Made by a program: the position numbers and the translations under genes
Notes under the pieces: model-generated
What the model was told of the DNA's origin: nothing
Database searches by the model: none
What the model saw: only the letters and a program-made list of their open reading frames with translations
Part shown: in pieces, positions 1-8,754 of the stretch
Numbering within the stretch: the stretch's first letter is position 1
Layout: each line of letters begins with the position of its first letter
DNA from: Clostridium sp. CAG:492
GTDB taxonomy: Bacteria > Bacillota > Clostridia > TANB77 > CAG-508
DNA length: 64,000 nucleotides
Assembly: GCA_000434335.1 (NCBI GenBank)
Contig: FR878232.1
Location: forward strand, 15,727 to 79,726
Reading direction: 5' to 3'

Positions 1-1
1 A

Positions 2-214
2 ATAGAAGAAGAAATAAATGTATTAAACGAATATCTACCTAAAAAAATGGAAAAAGAAGAGCTAGAAAAAATAATAAGTCAAATAATAGAAGAAACAGGT
101 GCATCAAGTATGAAAGATATGGGAAAAGTTATGAAATTAGCAAAAGAAAAATGTGGTTTAGCTGCGGATGGAAGAGATATAAATGAAATTGCAAAAGTAA
201 TGTTAAATAAATAA
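2..214 (+). CDS. yqeY: YqeY / GatB-YqeY domain protein, C-terminal part
   Basis: The window opens inside this gene, so only about the last 70 residues are present. The frame beginning at base 2 reads a helical tail with the features of the GatB/YqeY family: an EEI-x-L-x-x-YLPK segment, then an ISQIIEETGASSMKDMGK-like stretch, then a GLAADGRDINEIAKVML ending. YqeY proteins resemble the tRNA-binding tail of the GatB amidotransferase subunit; their cellular role is poorly defined. The stop is TAA. A new promoter begins some 40 bp downstream, so the gene appears not to be part of the pilin operon. Identification rests on family resemblance of the tail only. Confidence 0.8.
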   Translation: MEEEINVLNEYLPKKMEKEELEKIISQIIEETGASSMKDMGKVMKLAKEKCGLAADGRDINEIAKVMLNK

Positions 215-221
215 CAAAAAT

Positions 222-228
222 TTCGACA
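222..228 (-). promoter_or_regulatory. Possible Spo0A box upstream of pilin operon
   Basis: TTCGACA here is the reverse complement of TGTCGAA, the published Spo0A box core. It lies about 25 bp upstream of the -35 element of the next promoter, in AT-rich context typical for such boxes. A 7-bp match can arise by chance, so this is a candidate only. Confidence 0.35.
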
Positions 229-252
229 TTTTAGTACATTAACATTTTTTTA

Positions 253-281
253 TTGACTAAAAATAATTAATGTAGTAAAAT
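253..281 (+). promoter_or_regulatory. Sigma-A-type promoter of the pilin operon
   Basis: TTGACT (253-258), 17-bp spacer, TAAAAT (276-281), followed 45 bp later by the first pilin-like gene with an AGGAGG ribosome binding site. Confidence 0.6.
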
Positions 282-325
282 TAAGATATAAACAAAATTT
301 GTGTAGAGTAGGAGGAAGTAGTAAT

Positions 326-730
326 ATGAAAAAAATAATAAAAGTAATATTGTTATTAATTCTAGTATTATCTTTCTTATGTATATACACAAACAAATCT
401 GTTTATGCTGTAATAGATCCAACAACATACACTCCGGAAGGATCAGTAGATAAAGATGTAGTTGTAAAATACGGTTCGAACATATCAAGTGCATTAACTG
501 TAATTGGTATAGTAGTATCAGTAATATGTTTGAATATAGTTGGATTTATATTTATTGTATCAAGCCCATCAGGAAAAGCAGAATATCAAAAAAAATTAGT
601 ACCAATAGTAGTTGGAATATTAATTATGGCAATTATAACAACAATAGTATCAGGTTTAGCATCTATAGGTGAAAGCCTTAATGGAGAAGATAATGTAGAT
701 TCTAGTTTTATAGGTCCAACAAAGCCATAG
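326..730 (+). CDS. VirB2/TrbC-like pilin candidate 1
   Basis: A 134-residue small membrane protein. The start is the ATG 10 bp after a good AGGAGG; upstream in-frame codons precede that site. An N-terminal signal peptide (basic MKKIIK, hydrophobic core, SVYA cleavage-like site near residue 32) is followed by a mature part with two hydrophobic helices around residues 53-75 and 88-108. They are joined by a short polar loop with the motif SSPSGKAEYQKKL. This topology and loop fit the VirB2/TrbC pilin group of type IV secretion systems. It is the first of three related genes in a row, before the PrgI-VirB4 operon. What is seen is the topology and shared loop; the pilin role is inferred from context. 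No catalytic motif is present. Confidence 0.65.
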   Translation: MKKIIKVILLLILVLSFLCIYTNKSVYAVIDPTTYTPEGSVDKDVVVKYGSNISSALTVIGIVVSVICLNIVGFIFIVSSPSGKAEYQKKLVPIVVGILIMAIITTIVSGLASIGESLNGEDNVDSSFIGPTKP

Positions 731-745
731 ACAGGGAGGTAGAAT

Positions 746-1246
746 ATGAAAATTATAAATAAAATAATAATTGCAATAATTGCAGTATTAATATTAATTT
801 GTACATATATACCTTCAAATGCAAAAGCCGTTACGATGAAAAGTATAATTGAAGGTGGAGATATTTTTACACAAAGTGCATCAAATACTGAACTATTTAA
901 CGAGACAAATCAAAAAAGTGCTGTAGATGGTATTTATTATATTCTACTTGGAGTAGGAATTGTATTAGCTGTTATAATAGGAATTGTATTAGGAATACAG
1001 TTTGTAACAACAGGTGTTACTGGACAAGCTAAAATAAAGGAAAAATTAATACCATATGCAATAGGATGTATAGTAATTTTTGGTGGATTTGGAATCTGGA
1101 GAGCTGTAATTAATATGTCGAATGAAGTATTAAATACAGAAAATACGGAAAATACGGAAACACAATATACTATGCCAGATTCATCTGGAGGTTCTTCTCA
1201 TACAAGTACGGCTGGAGGCAGTCATGGAGGAGGTAGCTCTAGATAA
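746..1246 (+). CDS. VirB2/TrbC-like pilin candidate 2, Gly/Ser-rich tail
   Basis: A 166-residue protein starting 15 bp after the previous stop with GGGAGG in front, so it is co-transcribed with candidate 1. It has a signal peptide ending at an AKA-type site near residue 28, then two hydrophobic helices (about residues 68-90 and 100-122) separated by the loop TTGVTGQAKIKEKL, matching the loop of its two neighbours. It differs in a C-terminal tail of about 40 residues with NTEN repeats and a Gly/Ser/His-rich end. The tail may be an exposed or flexible part of a minor subunit. The shared fold makes duplication and divergence likely. Assignment to the VirB2/TrbC group is by topology and neighbourhood. 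Confidence 0.6.
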   Translation: MKIINKIIIAIIAVLILICTYIPSNAKAVTMKSIIEGGDIFTQSASNTELFNETNQKSAVDGIYYILLGVGIVLAVIIGIVLGIQFVTTGVTGQAKIKEKLIPYAIGCIVIFGGFGIWRAVINMSNEVLNTENTENTETQYTMPDSSGGSSHTSTAGGSHGGGSSR

Positions 1247-1323
1247 TAAATTATGTTATTATTATTATTTTCTAAAAGGAAATAAGTTTAATAAATTATT
1301 AATTAATATGAGGAGGTTATTTT

Positions 1324-1695
1324 ATGAAAAAAAGCATTAAATTAATGTTAACAACACTACTAGCTGTTATGTTATTATTTAGTTTTTCACAACCAATGGT
1401 ATTTGCCGCAGATTCAGGAGATATAATAAATAATTTGACAAGTAATGATGAAAATATTATAAAGAATGGCGCAGGCAAAGTTACAGATATAGGTTCAAAA
1501 ATAATGACTTGGATGTGGATAATATCAATAGTAGTTGCAGTTATAGTATTAATGTACACAGGACTTAAATTCATCGTAGGAAGTACTCAAGAAAAGGCCG
1601 AGTACAAAAAATCATTAATGCCTTTAGTTGTAGGTGTAATTATATTAGTATTTGCAACAACAATAGTAAATGTAATATTTTCAATTAATAGTTAG
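1324..1695 (+). CDS. VirB2/TrbC-like pilin candidate 3
   Basis: A 123-residue protein with its own AGGAGG. The signal peptide ends at VFA|ADSG near residue 28. Two helices (about 57-79 and 94-118) flank the loop FIVGSTQEKAEYKKSL, closely matching candidate 1. It is the most compact of the three and closest to a classic two-helix TrbC/VirB2 subunit. It ends the pilin operon: a strong hairpin terminator follows and the next genes have their own promoter. The role as the main pilus or channel subunit is inferred. The same YTG-x-x-FIV-S...KYK-x-L motif recurs inside the VirB6-like protein downstream. Confidence 0.65.
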   Translation: MKKSIKLMLTTLLAVMLLFSFSQPMVFAADSGDIINNLTSNDENIIKNGAGKVTDIGSKIMTWMWIISIVVAVIVLMYTGLKFIVGSTQEKAEYKKSLMPLVVGVIILVFATTIVNVIFSINS

Positions 1696-1721
1696 TATAA
1701 TTATTAATTTAACAACAGATA

Positions 1722-1756
1722 AAAATAGAAAACTTGAACAGTTTTCTATTTTTTTT
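1722..1756 (+). terminator. Rho-independent terminator after pilin genes
   Basis: Stem AATAGAAAACT (1724-1734) pairs with AGTTTTCTATT (1740-1750) across a 5-nt loop and runs into a T tract. Confidence 0.85.
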
Positions 1757-1833
1757 ATATAAAAAATATCTAATCTTAGGGAAATAAATTAATTGAACAT
1801 AATTAAAAAAATATGTAAAAAAAGAATAGAAAA

Positions 1834-1861
1834 TGTAATAAAAATGTAACCAAAATGAAAA
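1834..1861 (+). promoter_or_regulatory. WalR-like direct repeat upstream of T4SS operon
   Basis: TGTAAT-AAAAA-TGTAAC (1834-1850), with a weaker third unit TGAAAA at 1856 keeping the 11-bp period. It matches the WalR consensus TGTWAH-N5-TGTWAH. The first unit lies 86 bp before the -35. The same element precedes all three giant surface-protein genes; over about 37 bp it is nearly identical to the copy at 51127. Confidence 0.55.
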
Positions 1862-1919
1862 AAATGTGGATTATAAGGTTTGCGTAAATATTATAATAAA
1901 AAAATATATATTTAAGCAT

Positions 1920-1947
1920 TTGACAAAAAAATAATAACCTGTAAAAA
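1920..1947 (+). promoter_or_regulatory. Promoter of the T4SS core operon
   Basis: TTGACA (1920-1925), 16-bp spacer, TAAAAA (1942-1947). The architecture matches the promoters of the three giant surface genes. Confidence 0.6.
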
Positions 1948-1972
1948 TATATAACAAAAGGAGGACACTATT

Positions 1973-2413
1973 ATGGGTATGTATGAAATTCCAAGAAATA
2001 CAAAAGGTGAAGGAAGAATTTTATATATTTTTTCTACTAAGGCACTAATATATACAGTAGGAGGAATATTAATAGGAGTTGTATTTAAATGGTTAATTGG
2101 TTTAATTGGAAAAGCAGTACCTTCAGCAGCATCAGTTGTAAATGTAATTGGAATTGCTTTAATCGTAATATTTGCCTTAGTAGGTTTTGCTCTTGGAACA
2201 TTTAAAGTACCACAAATAGATAAATTTGAGATAACAAGAAAAGCAGGCGGAATAAGTTTAGATACAGTAGTAAAAGAATATATAAAATTTCACATAAACA
2301 AGAATAGATATTATACATATGATACAAGTGATTTAATAAAAGAAGAAATAGAAAGAAAAGAAAAAGAAGACAAAAAGGCAGAAGAAGAGAAACTTAGAAA
2401 GGAGAAAAAATAA
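1973..2413 (+). CDS. PrgI family protein (VirB3-like T4SS inner-membrane protein)
   Basis: A 146-residue protein with an N-terminal MYEIPRN motif typical of the PrgI family, the Gram-positive counterpart of VirB3. Two hydrophobic helices follow at about residues 24-45 and 58-82, then a soluble basic C-terminal part ending in a Lys/Glu-rich helix. In conjugation systems PrgI/VirB3 anchors the VirB4 ATPase at the membrane. AAAGGAGG precedes the start. Its stop codon overlaps the next start (TAATG), indicating translational coupling. Its position directly before VirB4-type genes is the classic arrangement. Confidence 0.8.
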   Translation: MGMYEIPRNTKGEGRILYIFSTKALIYTVGGILIGVVFKWLIGLIGKAVPSAASVVNVIGIALIVIFALVGFALGTFKVPQIDKFEITRKAGGISLDTVVKEYIKFHINKNRYYTYDTSDLIKEEIERKEKEDKKAEEEKLRKEKK

Positions 2414-3729
2414 TGAGTGGTGATGGAATTATACAAATACTTATTGCAGGAATTGCAATAATAATAGTTGTGTTAGTTTGTGTACTAGCATATATCTACG
2501 TGAAAGATAAAATAAAGGAAAAATCAGAAAACATTGAAATTTCTCCTGAAACAAAAAAAGAAGATAAAAGCGACAAAAAATCTGTGTTTAGATTTATGGA
2601 ATTTGATTCAATAGAAGACAATATGATAATTCAAGACGGTGGAAGTAGATATTTAATGGTAATTGAATGTAAAGGTATAAATTATGATTTGTTATCAGGT
2701 ATTGAAAAAACGAGTGTTGAACAGGGGTTCTTACAGTTTTTAAATACATTAAAATATGAAATTCAAATATATATACAAACAAGGAAAGTAAATTTAAATC
2801 AAAGTATATTAGCATATAAAGAAAGAGTTGAAAAAATTAAGGAATCATTAAGATATGAAGAAGCTAAACTAGAGGATATGCAAAGAATAGGTGGAAGCAC
2901 AAGAGCAGAAATATTAAAACAAATAAAAGAAGTTACTAAAAAAAGAAATTTATATGATTATGCACAGGATTTAATACAAACTACAGAGCAAATGTCAGAA
3001 GATAAAGATATTACAACAAAACAATATTATATAGTTATACCATATTATACTGAAGAAATTACATCTGCAGGTGATTATGATAAAAGAGAAATTGGAACAA
3101 TGGCGTTTTCTGAATTGTATACAAGAGCACAATCTTTGGCAAATGGTCTTTCAGAATGTGATGTAAGAGGAAGAATATTAACTTCACAAGAGCTAATAGA
3201 ATTATTGTATGTAGCATATAACAGAGAGCAACACGATATATATGATTTTGATGAGTATTTAAGTGAATCTTGTTACCAATCGTTATATTCTGTTTCTGAA
3301 GATATTTTAGATAAAAGAATGAAAGCAATTGATGAAGAAATTGAAAAAAAGGCAAATCAAAAAGCTATATATGCATTTGAAATGGCATCAGATGAAGTTA
3401 GAAGACGTAAAGCAGTAATTGATGAAAGAGAAAAAAGAATTAAAGAACAAATAAATAAAAGAGCAGATGAATTAGTAAACGAACAAGAAGGAATAATGGG
3501 TTCAGAGCTAACTAAAATGACAAAAGAAAATTTAAAAAAGATGACAGAGCGAGACAAAAAAGAAGAGGAAAAAGTAGATGCAGAAAAGAAAAAAGTAAGA
3601 AAGTTAACAGAGGAAGAGCGAAAACGAAGATTGGCAATACGAAAAAGAAAATTAATGAAAGAGAGGGAGAAAAATGGCATTATTCAAAAAGAAAATAGCA
3701 CAGGAAGTAAATCAAGCAAACAAGATTGA
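2413..3729 (+). CDS. Stand-alone VirB4/TraC N-terminal-domain-like membrane protein
   Basis: A 438-residue protein with one N-terminal membrane helix (about 6-30), a linker, and then a domain (about 58-290) resembling the N-terminal half of Gram-positive VirB4/TraC proteins. Seen features include a GINYDLLS segment, a FLNTLKYEIQIYIQTRKVNL segment, and a later LANGLSECDVRGRIL...ELIELLYVAYN segment. There is no Walker A or B, so it is not an ATPase. The last 130 residues are a highly charged Lys/Glu coiled coil. It overlaps the downstream VirB4 gene by 56 bp. A plausible role is a membrane adaptor or scaffold for that ATPase. The family resemblance is moderate and a dedicated profile search would settle it. 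Confidence 0.6.
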   Translation: MSGDGIIQILIAGIAIIIVVLVCVLAYIYVKDKIKEKSENIEISPETKKEDKSDKKSVFRFMEFDSIEDNMIIQDGGSRYLMVIECKGINYDLLSGIEKTSVEQGFLQFLNTLKYEIQIYIQTRKVNLNQSILAYKERVEKIKESLRYEEAKLEDMQRIGGSTRAEILKQIKEVTKKRNLYDYAQDLIQTTEQMSEDKDITTKQYYIVIPYYTEEITSAGDYDKREIGTMAFSELYTRAQSLANGLSECDVRGRILTSQELIELLYVAYNREQHDIYDFDEYLSESCYQSLYSVSEDILDKRMKAIDEEIEKKANQKAIYAFEMASDEVRRRKAVIDEREKRIKEQINKRADELVNEQEGIMGSELTKMTKENLKKMTERDKKEEEKVDAEKKKVRKLTEEERKRRLAIRKRKLMKEREKNGIIQKENSTGSKSSKQD

Positions 3730-5641
3730 TGAAGAAGCAAGAAAAAGAATAATAAGAAGAAAAACAATAAAAGAAATGATAGCACCAACAGGTATTGATG
3801 CCTCAAGCCTAGATCACTTAGAAATAATTTCAAATATAAATAGATATGCACGAAGCTTTTTCGTGGCCAATTTACCACGTATGTGTACATTCCCAGAGCT
3901 ATTTAGAAGTATGTATATGTTTGGTGATATAAACACATCTGTTTATATAAGTCCAATTTTGGAATCAAAATCGCAAAACGATTTAAACAGAGTAATAAAT
4001 GAGCTAGAAACAGAGAGAATTTTAGCTGAAGATAGAGGAAATATAAACAGAGCAAGATTACTTGCACAAAAAAGAATGGAAACAGAAGATTTAAGAGACG
4101 AGATAGCAGCAGGATTTAATAAAATGTTTGAAGCAACAATTGTTTCTACATTATTTGCGTATGATTTAAAAACTTTAGATACATATACAAGATTACTTTC
4201 TACAGAAATGGCCAAAAGTTTAGTTGATTTAAAGTCAACTTGGGCAAACCAAGAGCAAGGTTTTCAAACTAATTTGCCATTAATGAGAAAGAAAATAGAT
4301 GAAAAACATTTATTTGATAGAGGATCAATGGGAACCGTATTTCCATTTGTAACAAGTGAAATAGGTCACCCAACTGGAATACCTCTAGGATATAATGCAC
4401 AAACAGGAACTCCAATTTTATTCGATAATTTTCATGAGTCATTAACAAATTACAATATGGTTATTTTTGCAAAATCTGGTGCTGGTAAATCTGTAACAAT
4501 GAAAACTTTAGTTTCTAGATCAGCAGTACTTATGGGAATTGAAAGTTTAGCCTTAGATGCAGAAGGCGAGTATTCTGTAGTTGCTGAAAGTTTAGGCGGA
4601 ATAAATGTTGTTATAAGCCCAAATTCGGATACTATAATTAATTTATTTGACTTAGAAACAGAAACTGTAAAAGATGAAATATTAGGTACAGAGCGAACTG
4701 TTTTAAATATTGAAAGTAAAATTGAAGATGTTACCCAAGCACTAGTTACTATGGCAAAAGGTAGTACAAAAAGTACAGAAGTAAATGAACTTACAAAACA
4801 AATAATTGCAGAGTCTGTAGCTGATGAATATGCAAGACTTGGAATAACAAATGATCCATCAAGTTTATATGAAAGTGAAGCTTCAAAAGTAGTAAATGGA
4901 GAAATAGTTAGACCAAAAAAGAAAATGCCAACTATAGGTTCGTGGTACAGACAAATACAAGAAAAAGCTGCTAATAATACAAACTCAGATTATCAGTTTC
5001 ATTACAGTTATTTAATAAAGGTAATGAAACAATATGTAAGAGAGTATGATGGTCAAATGGCATATTTTGATGGACAGTCAACATTTGAATTACTAGAAGG
5101 AGCACCATTTATTAACCTAGATATTTCTGCACTAGAAGAAAGATTTGCAAGACCATTAGCACAACAAATTTTATTATCTTGGATTTGGGAGAAATTTGTA
5201 AAAAAGAATAGTGAAGATAGAAAGAAGGCAAGAAAAAAACGTGTTTTAGTTGATGAGGCTTGGATGTTACTTCCGTATCCAGAAGCTGTAGACTTTTTAA
5301 ATACAATGGCAAGACGTGCAAGAAAAAGAAATGTATCTTTAGCTGTTATATCACAGAGATTTCAGGACTTTTACGAAAAACAAGAAGTACAGGCTGTTCT
5401 TACATCATCAGAAACGAAGTTGTTTTTAGCACAAGATAAGTCTGAAATAGAGTATTTGAAAGAAGTGTTTAAGTTAAGCGAAGGTGAAGCCAACTTTTTA
5501 ATAACTTGCCAAATAGGACAAGGGTTATTGAAAGTCGGTCAAGATACAGCAATAATTACAATTAGACCAACAGCAAAAGAATTTCAATTTATGGAAACTA
5601 ACTTAAACAAAGTAATTGCCCAAAAATATGGAGCTTATTGA
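3674..5641 (+). CDS. virB4: VirB4-like T4SS ATPase
   Basis: A 655-residue cytoplasmic ATPase of the VirB4/TraE/TrsE family. Residues 1-250 form the N-terminal domain. The P-loop reads FAKSGAGKSVTMKTL near residues 265-279 and the Walker B segment VLVDEAWMLL lies near 521-530. RRARKRNVSLAVISQ and a LFLAQDKSE segment follow, as usual for this family. It powers pilus or channel assembly and substrate transfer at the inner face of the membrane. The start follows GAGAGGGAG and overlaps the previous gene, so both are translated together. Length and motifs are complete; no truncation is visible. No VirD4 coupling ATPase accompanies it here. Confidence 0.9.
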   Translation: MALFKKKIAQEVNQANKIDEEARKRIIRRKTIKEMIAPTGIDASSLDHLEIISNINRYARSFFVANLPRMCTFPELFRSMYMFGDINTSVYISPILESKSQNDLNRVINELETERILAEDRGNINRARLLAQKRMETEDLRDEIAAGFNKMFEATIVSTLFAYDLKTLDTYTRLLSTEMAKSLVDLKSTWANQEQGFQTNLPLMRKKIDEKHLFDRGSMGTVFPFVTSEIGHPTGIPLGYNAQTGTPILFDNFHESLTNYNMVIFAKSGAGKSVTMKTLVSRSAVLMGIESLALDAEGEYSVVAESLGGINVVISPNSDTIINLFDLETETVKDEILGTERTVLNIESKIEDVTQALVTMAKGSTKSTEVNELTKQIIAESVADEYARLGITNDPSSLYESEASKVVNGEIVRPKKKMPTIGSWYRQIQEKAANNTNSDYQFHYSYLIKVMKQYVREYDGQMAYFDGQSTFELLEGAPFINLDISALEERFARPLAQQILLSWIWEKFVKKNSEDRKKARKKRVLVDEAWMLLPYPEAVDFLNTMARRARKRNVSLAVISQRFQDFYEKQEVQAVLTSSETKLFLAQDKSEIEYLKEVFKLSEGEANFLITCQIGQGLLKVGQDTAIITIRPTAKEFQFMETNLNKVIAQKYGAY

Positions 5642-5661
5642 TGTTTAGAATACGTAATATA

Positions 5662-5690
5662 TTGACAAATGCTGGCGAACAATGTAAAAT
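5662..5690 (+). promoter_or_regulatory. Internal promoter before the VirB6-like gene
   Basis: TTGACA (5662-5667), 17-bp spacer, TAAAAT (5685-5690) in the gap after the VirB4 gene. This allows separate expression of the membrane and cell-wall part of the locus. Confidence 0.55.
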
Positions 5691-5723
5691 TAAAGTAATG
5701 ATTATTTTAGATCGGAGAGAATA

Positions 5724-8700
5724 ATGAAAAATAGTAAATTAGTTAACAAATTTAAAAAAATATTAATAACTGTTTTATGTATTATTACAGTTTTTTTCTC
5801 TATGCCAGTAAAAGCTAAAGCTGATGCAGGAGTATTAGAAAGCGTAGCATCATTTTTATTATTAGTACCTGATGGAATACAATTATTATTAAATACATTT
5901 GTTAGTGATGAAACTGAGGATGTTAAATTTCTTATTAGATTACAGGTAATAGATAAGAACGCTAATTTATTTACTAATGATACGGGAAGTTTATATAATA
6001 TAGAAGTAACTCCGTATGATATTTTTACAGCAGGAACGCCAACATTATACGGTGAATTGATAGAGAAACGAGACGAAATAAATTATAGTGTTCAAAACGG
6101 AGAAATGACGACCGCAGATGCGGTAGCAACTATAAAGGAAAATGTTGAATCTACTGAACCGGAAGCATTTATGACGAAAAGTTTAGTTAAAATGCCTTTA
6201 TTAGATGCAAATTTTTTTAAAAAAACAACGAATAGCTCGTCAAGTTCTGATGAACAGGTGAATTCTGCAGATGTTCTAAGACCGGTAGTTGCAAATGTAT
6301 ATAAAAACTTAAGAAATTTTGTATTAATAATAATGCTTGCAATATTACTTTACACTGGGATAAGAATAATAGTATCTTCAGCTGTTTCTGAACAGGTTAA
6401 ATATAAACAATATTTGGTTAATTGGGTTGTTGGAATATGCCTAATATTTTTAATGCAATATATAATGAGTGCAATTATGAATGTAACAACGATAGTAAAT
6501 AAAATGTTAATTACTAATACAGATGGAGAGAGTTATAGAATTGGATTTGGAACAAAAGATTCCAAAGCAGCTTCTGTTTTTAGAACAATTGCAAAACCTT
6601 ATAATATGAGTGAAAAAGAGCAAGCACAACGAGATGCATATGAGAAAAGTCTCGAATCGCCACCGACATCTGTTAAACTTAGTGATGATTTCCAGTATAA
6701 CAATCCCAATCTTGCTACCCAGTATTTATCGGCTTGGTTGAATAAAAAAGCCGATGATGAAAACAAGAATAATGGTGATGGATGGACAGAATTAGCTAAC
6801 AGTGATGACGAAAAGATATCGAATTTTGTAAATAGAAAAATAGAAATTGCGGATAATGGGGCAATATTCATATTTGATAAAGACAATAAAACAGTTTATG
6901 ATTATACTGCAGATATCTCGCAAACACCTATTAAGATTAACGCTGGAATATACGATGAAAGTGTGAATGGATTTAGAGCTATATATAAGTGTAATATTGC
7001 TGAATTTTGCAGGACAATAACAACTTTCTCATCAAAATATACACATTTATATAACAATAAAAAGACAATGATTATGACAGATTCAAGTGAAGAAAAGGAA
7101 AATGATTATGCTGTAGGAGCTTTTTGGGGATATGCATTTTTATATATATTGATTACTATAGAAACAGTTGTATTTTTATATAAATATTTAAAAAGAGTAA
7201 TTTGGTTGGCGTTTTTGACAATGATAGCACCATTAATTGCAGTTATGTATTCAGTTGACAAAATTGGAGATGGAAAAGCGCAAACTTTTAATATGTGGTT
7301 CAAAGAATATTTATTTAATTCATTAATACAACCATTACATTTATTGTTATATACTATATTTTTAGGTGCTTCAATGGAATTAATGGCAAGCAATGTAATT
7401 TATGCAATAGTTGCATATGCGTTTATGATACCAGCCGAAAAATTCTTTAAGAAAATGTTCGGATTTGATAAAGCATCAACACCAGGAGGTCTTGGAAGTC
7501 CAGCAGCAGGAATGATGGCAATGAGAGGATTAGATAAATTAGGTGGATTTGGCCCTCACGGAAAAGGTGCTAAAGGCGGAAAAGATGCAGGCAAAACTAA
7601 AATACCATTAGCAAAAGGTAAACTTGGAGGTGGTGGACTTGCTCCAGCTGGTCCTACTGGAGCAGCTGGAGCAGCCGGAGCAACACCACTTACAGCAGCA
7701 AGAACAGGAGCAGGAGGAGCAACAGCCGGAGCAGCAGCTGGAAGTGCAGCCACTGGAAGTGCTTCTGCAGCCGCAGGTGCAGGAACAGCTGGAGGGTCAA
7801 GAAGATTAAGATCTGCAGGAGGAATTTCCTCTGGCACAGCCGGAAAAGCAAGACGAAGAGGTTCTAGTAGTGTTTTAGGCGGAATGGGTAGAGCATTAGG
7901 AAATAGAACAGCAATGAGAATAACTGGAGGTAAAAGTGCTACCTTAGGTCAAGCCTTTACAACAAGAGCTGGCTTAGCAGGTATGGCAAAAAATGGATTT
8001 AATTTTGCAGCAAGACAAATAGGCAGAACTGCTGGCGGTATAGGAGGCTCATTAATTGGACTAGGAGTTGGAGCAGTAAGTGGAGCATTAGGAACAGCAT
8101 TAACTGGAGAAGATAAATTTTCAGATGCTGTTCAAAAGGGATTATTAGCCGGAAGTGCAGCTGGAGCTAATAGAGGAACTCAATTTACAGATTGGTCAAC
8201 TGGTGGAGTTGAAGATTTGTATGGTGAAGGTAGAAGATATGCAGCAATTGATCCTGAGGATGAAAAACAACTTGAAAGAGCTGCTAGATTAAAAGCAGAA
8301 GATTGGAGCCAAGAACATATGTCTGAGGTAAGTACATTATCAGCAGATGAATATAAAGAGAAAATGGACTTCGCAGAAGAGGCATTTAAATATACTGATG
8401 ATATTGAAGATTTAGATCAATTAGAGAGAATGCAAGGATATTCTACTGATGCAAGTGGAAAAATAGATGAAGATAAATTCGCAGAAGCTATAGATTATGA
8501 GAAGATAACAAAGAGATTTGGTGATTTCAATGTGGATGCTAAGAAGAAAGACAATTACACTACATATAGAGCTCGCGAAATTGCTGATGGATTTAAAAAT
8601 GGTACAATACAATTTAATCAAACAGAAATGACCAAAATAAATGGTGCAACAACAGAAGCAGATAAAGAAAAATTCATAAAAGAAATTGCAAAAGAATATG

Positions 8701-8744
8701 CAACAAATGAAGCAGATATAATAGCAAGATATCAAAATGGATAA
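5724..8744 (+). CDS. VirB6/TrbL-like polytopic T4SS membrane protein
   Basis: A 1006-residue protein. A signal peptide (core around 12-27, KAKA|DAG site) is followed by a soluble region. A two-helix hairpin at about 195-258 has the loop IIVSSAVSEQVKYKQYL, very like the loop of the three pilin candidates. A second extracytoplasmic segment follows, then a cluster of hydrophobic helices at about 460-580 as in VirB6/TrbL channel proteins. Residues 590-740 are an Ala/Gly-rich low-complexity stretch, and the last 250 residues are charged and soluble. The family role is to form the inner-membrane channel. The assignment rests on topology and on position between VirB4 and the wall hydrolase. The Ala/Gly segment is richer in G+C than its surroundings because of its composition. 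Confidence 0.7.
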   Translation: MKNSKLVNKFKKILITVLCIITVFFSMPVKAKADAGVLESVASFLLLVPDGIQLLLNTFVSDETEDVKFLIRLQVIDKNANLFTNDTGSLYNIEVTPYDIFTAGTPTLYGELIEKRDEINYSVQNGEMTTADAVATIKENVESTEPEAFMTKSLVKMPLLDANFFKKTTNSSSSSDEQVNSADVLRPVVANVYKNLRNFVLIIMLAILLYTGIRIIVSSAVSEQVKYKQYLVNWVVGICLIFLMQYIMSAIMNVTTIVNKMLITNTDGESYRIGFGTKDSKAASVFRTIAKPYNMSEKEQAQRDAYEKSLESPPTSVKLSDDFQYNNPNLATQYLSAWLNKKADDENKNNGDGWTELANSDDEKISNFVNRKIEIADNGAIFIFDKDNKTVYDYTADISQTPIKINAGIYDESVNGFRAIYKCNIAEFCRTITTFSSKYTHLYNNKKTMIMTDSSEEKENDYAVGAFWGYAFLYILITIETVVFLYKYLKRVIWLAFLTMIAPLIAVMYSVDKIGDGKAQTFNMWFKEYLFNSLIQPLHLLLYTIFLGASMELMASNVIYAIVAYAFMIPAEKFFKKMFGFDKASTPGGLGSPAAGMMAMRGLDKLGGFGPHGKGAKGGKDAGKTKIPLAKGKLGGGGLAPAGPTGAAGAAGATPLTAARTGAGGATAGAAAGSAATGSASAAAGAGTAGGSRRLRSAGGISSGTAGKARRRGSSSVLGGMGRALGNRTAMRITGGKSATLGQAFTTRAGLAGMAKNGFNFAARQIGRTAGGIGGSLIGLGVGAVSGALGTALTGEDKFSDAVQKGLLAGSAAGANRGTQFTDWSTGGVEDLYGEGRRYAAIDPEDEKQLERAARLKAEDWSQEHMSEVSTLSADEYKEKMDFAEEAFKYTDDIEDLDQLERMQGYSTDASGKIDEDKFAEAIDYEKITKRFGDFNVDAKKKDNYTTYRAREIADGFKNGTIQFNQTEMTKINGATTEADKEKFIKEIAKEYATNEADIIARYQNG

Positions 8745-8754
8745 GAGGTAAAAT

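Noticed and set aside
7556..7837. Long open frames on other strand or frame across the Ala/Gly-rich part of the VirB6-like gene
   Set aside because: They come from the biased GCA/GGA codons of the real gene; no RBS, and the products are low-complexity Pro/Ala or Gln/Glu.
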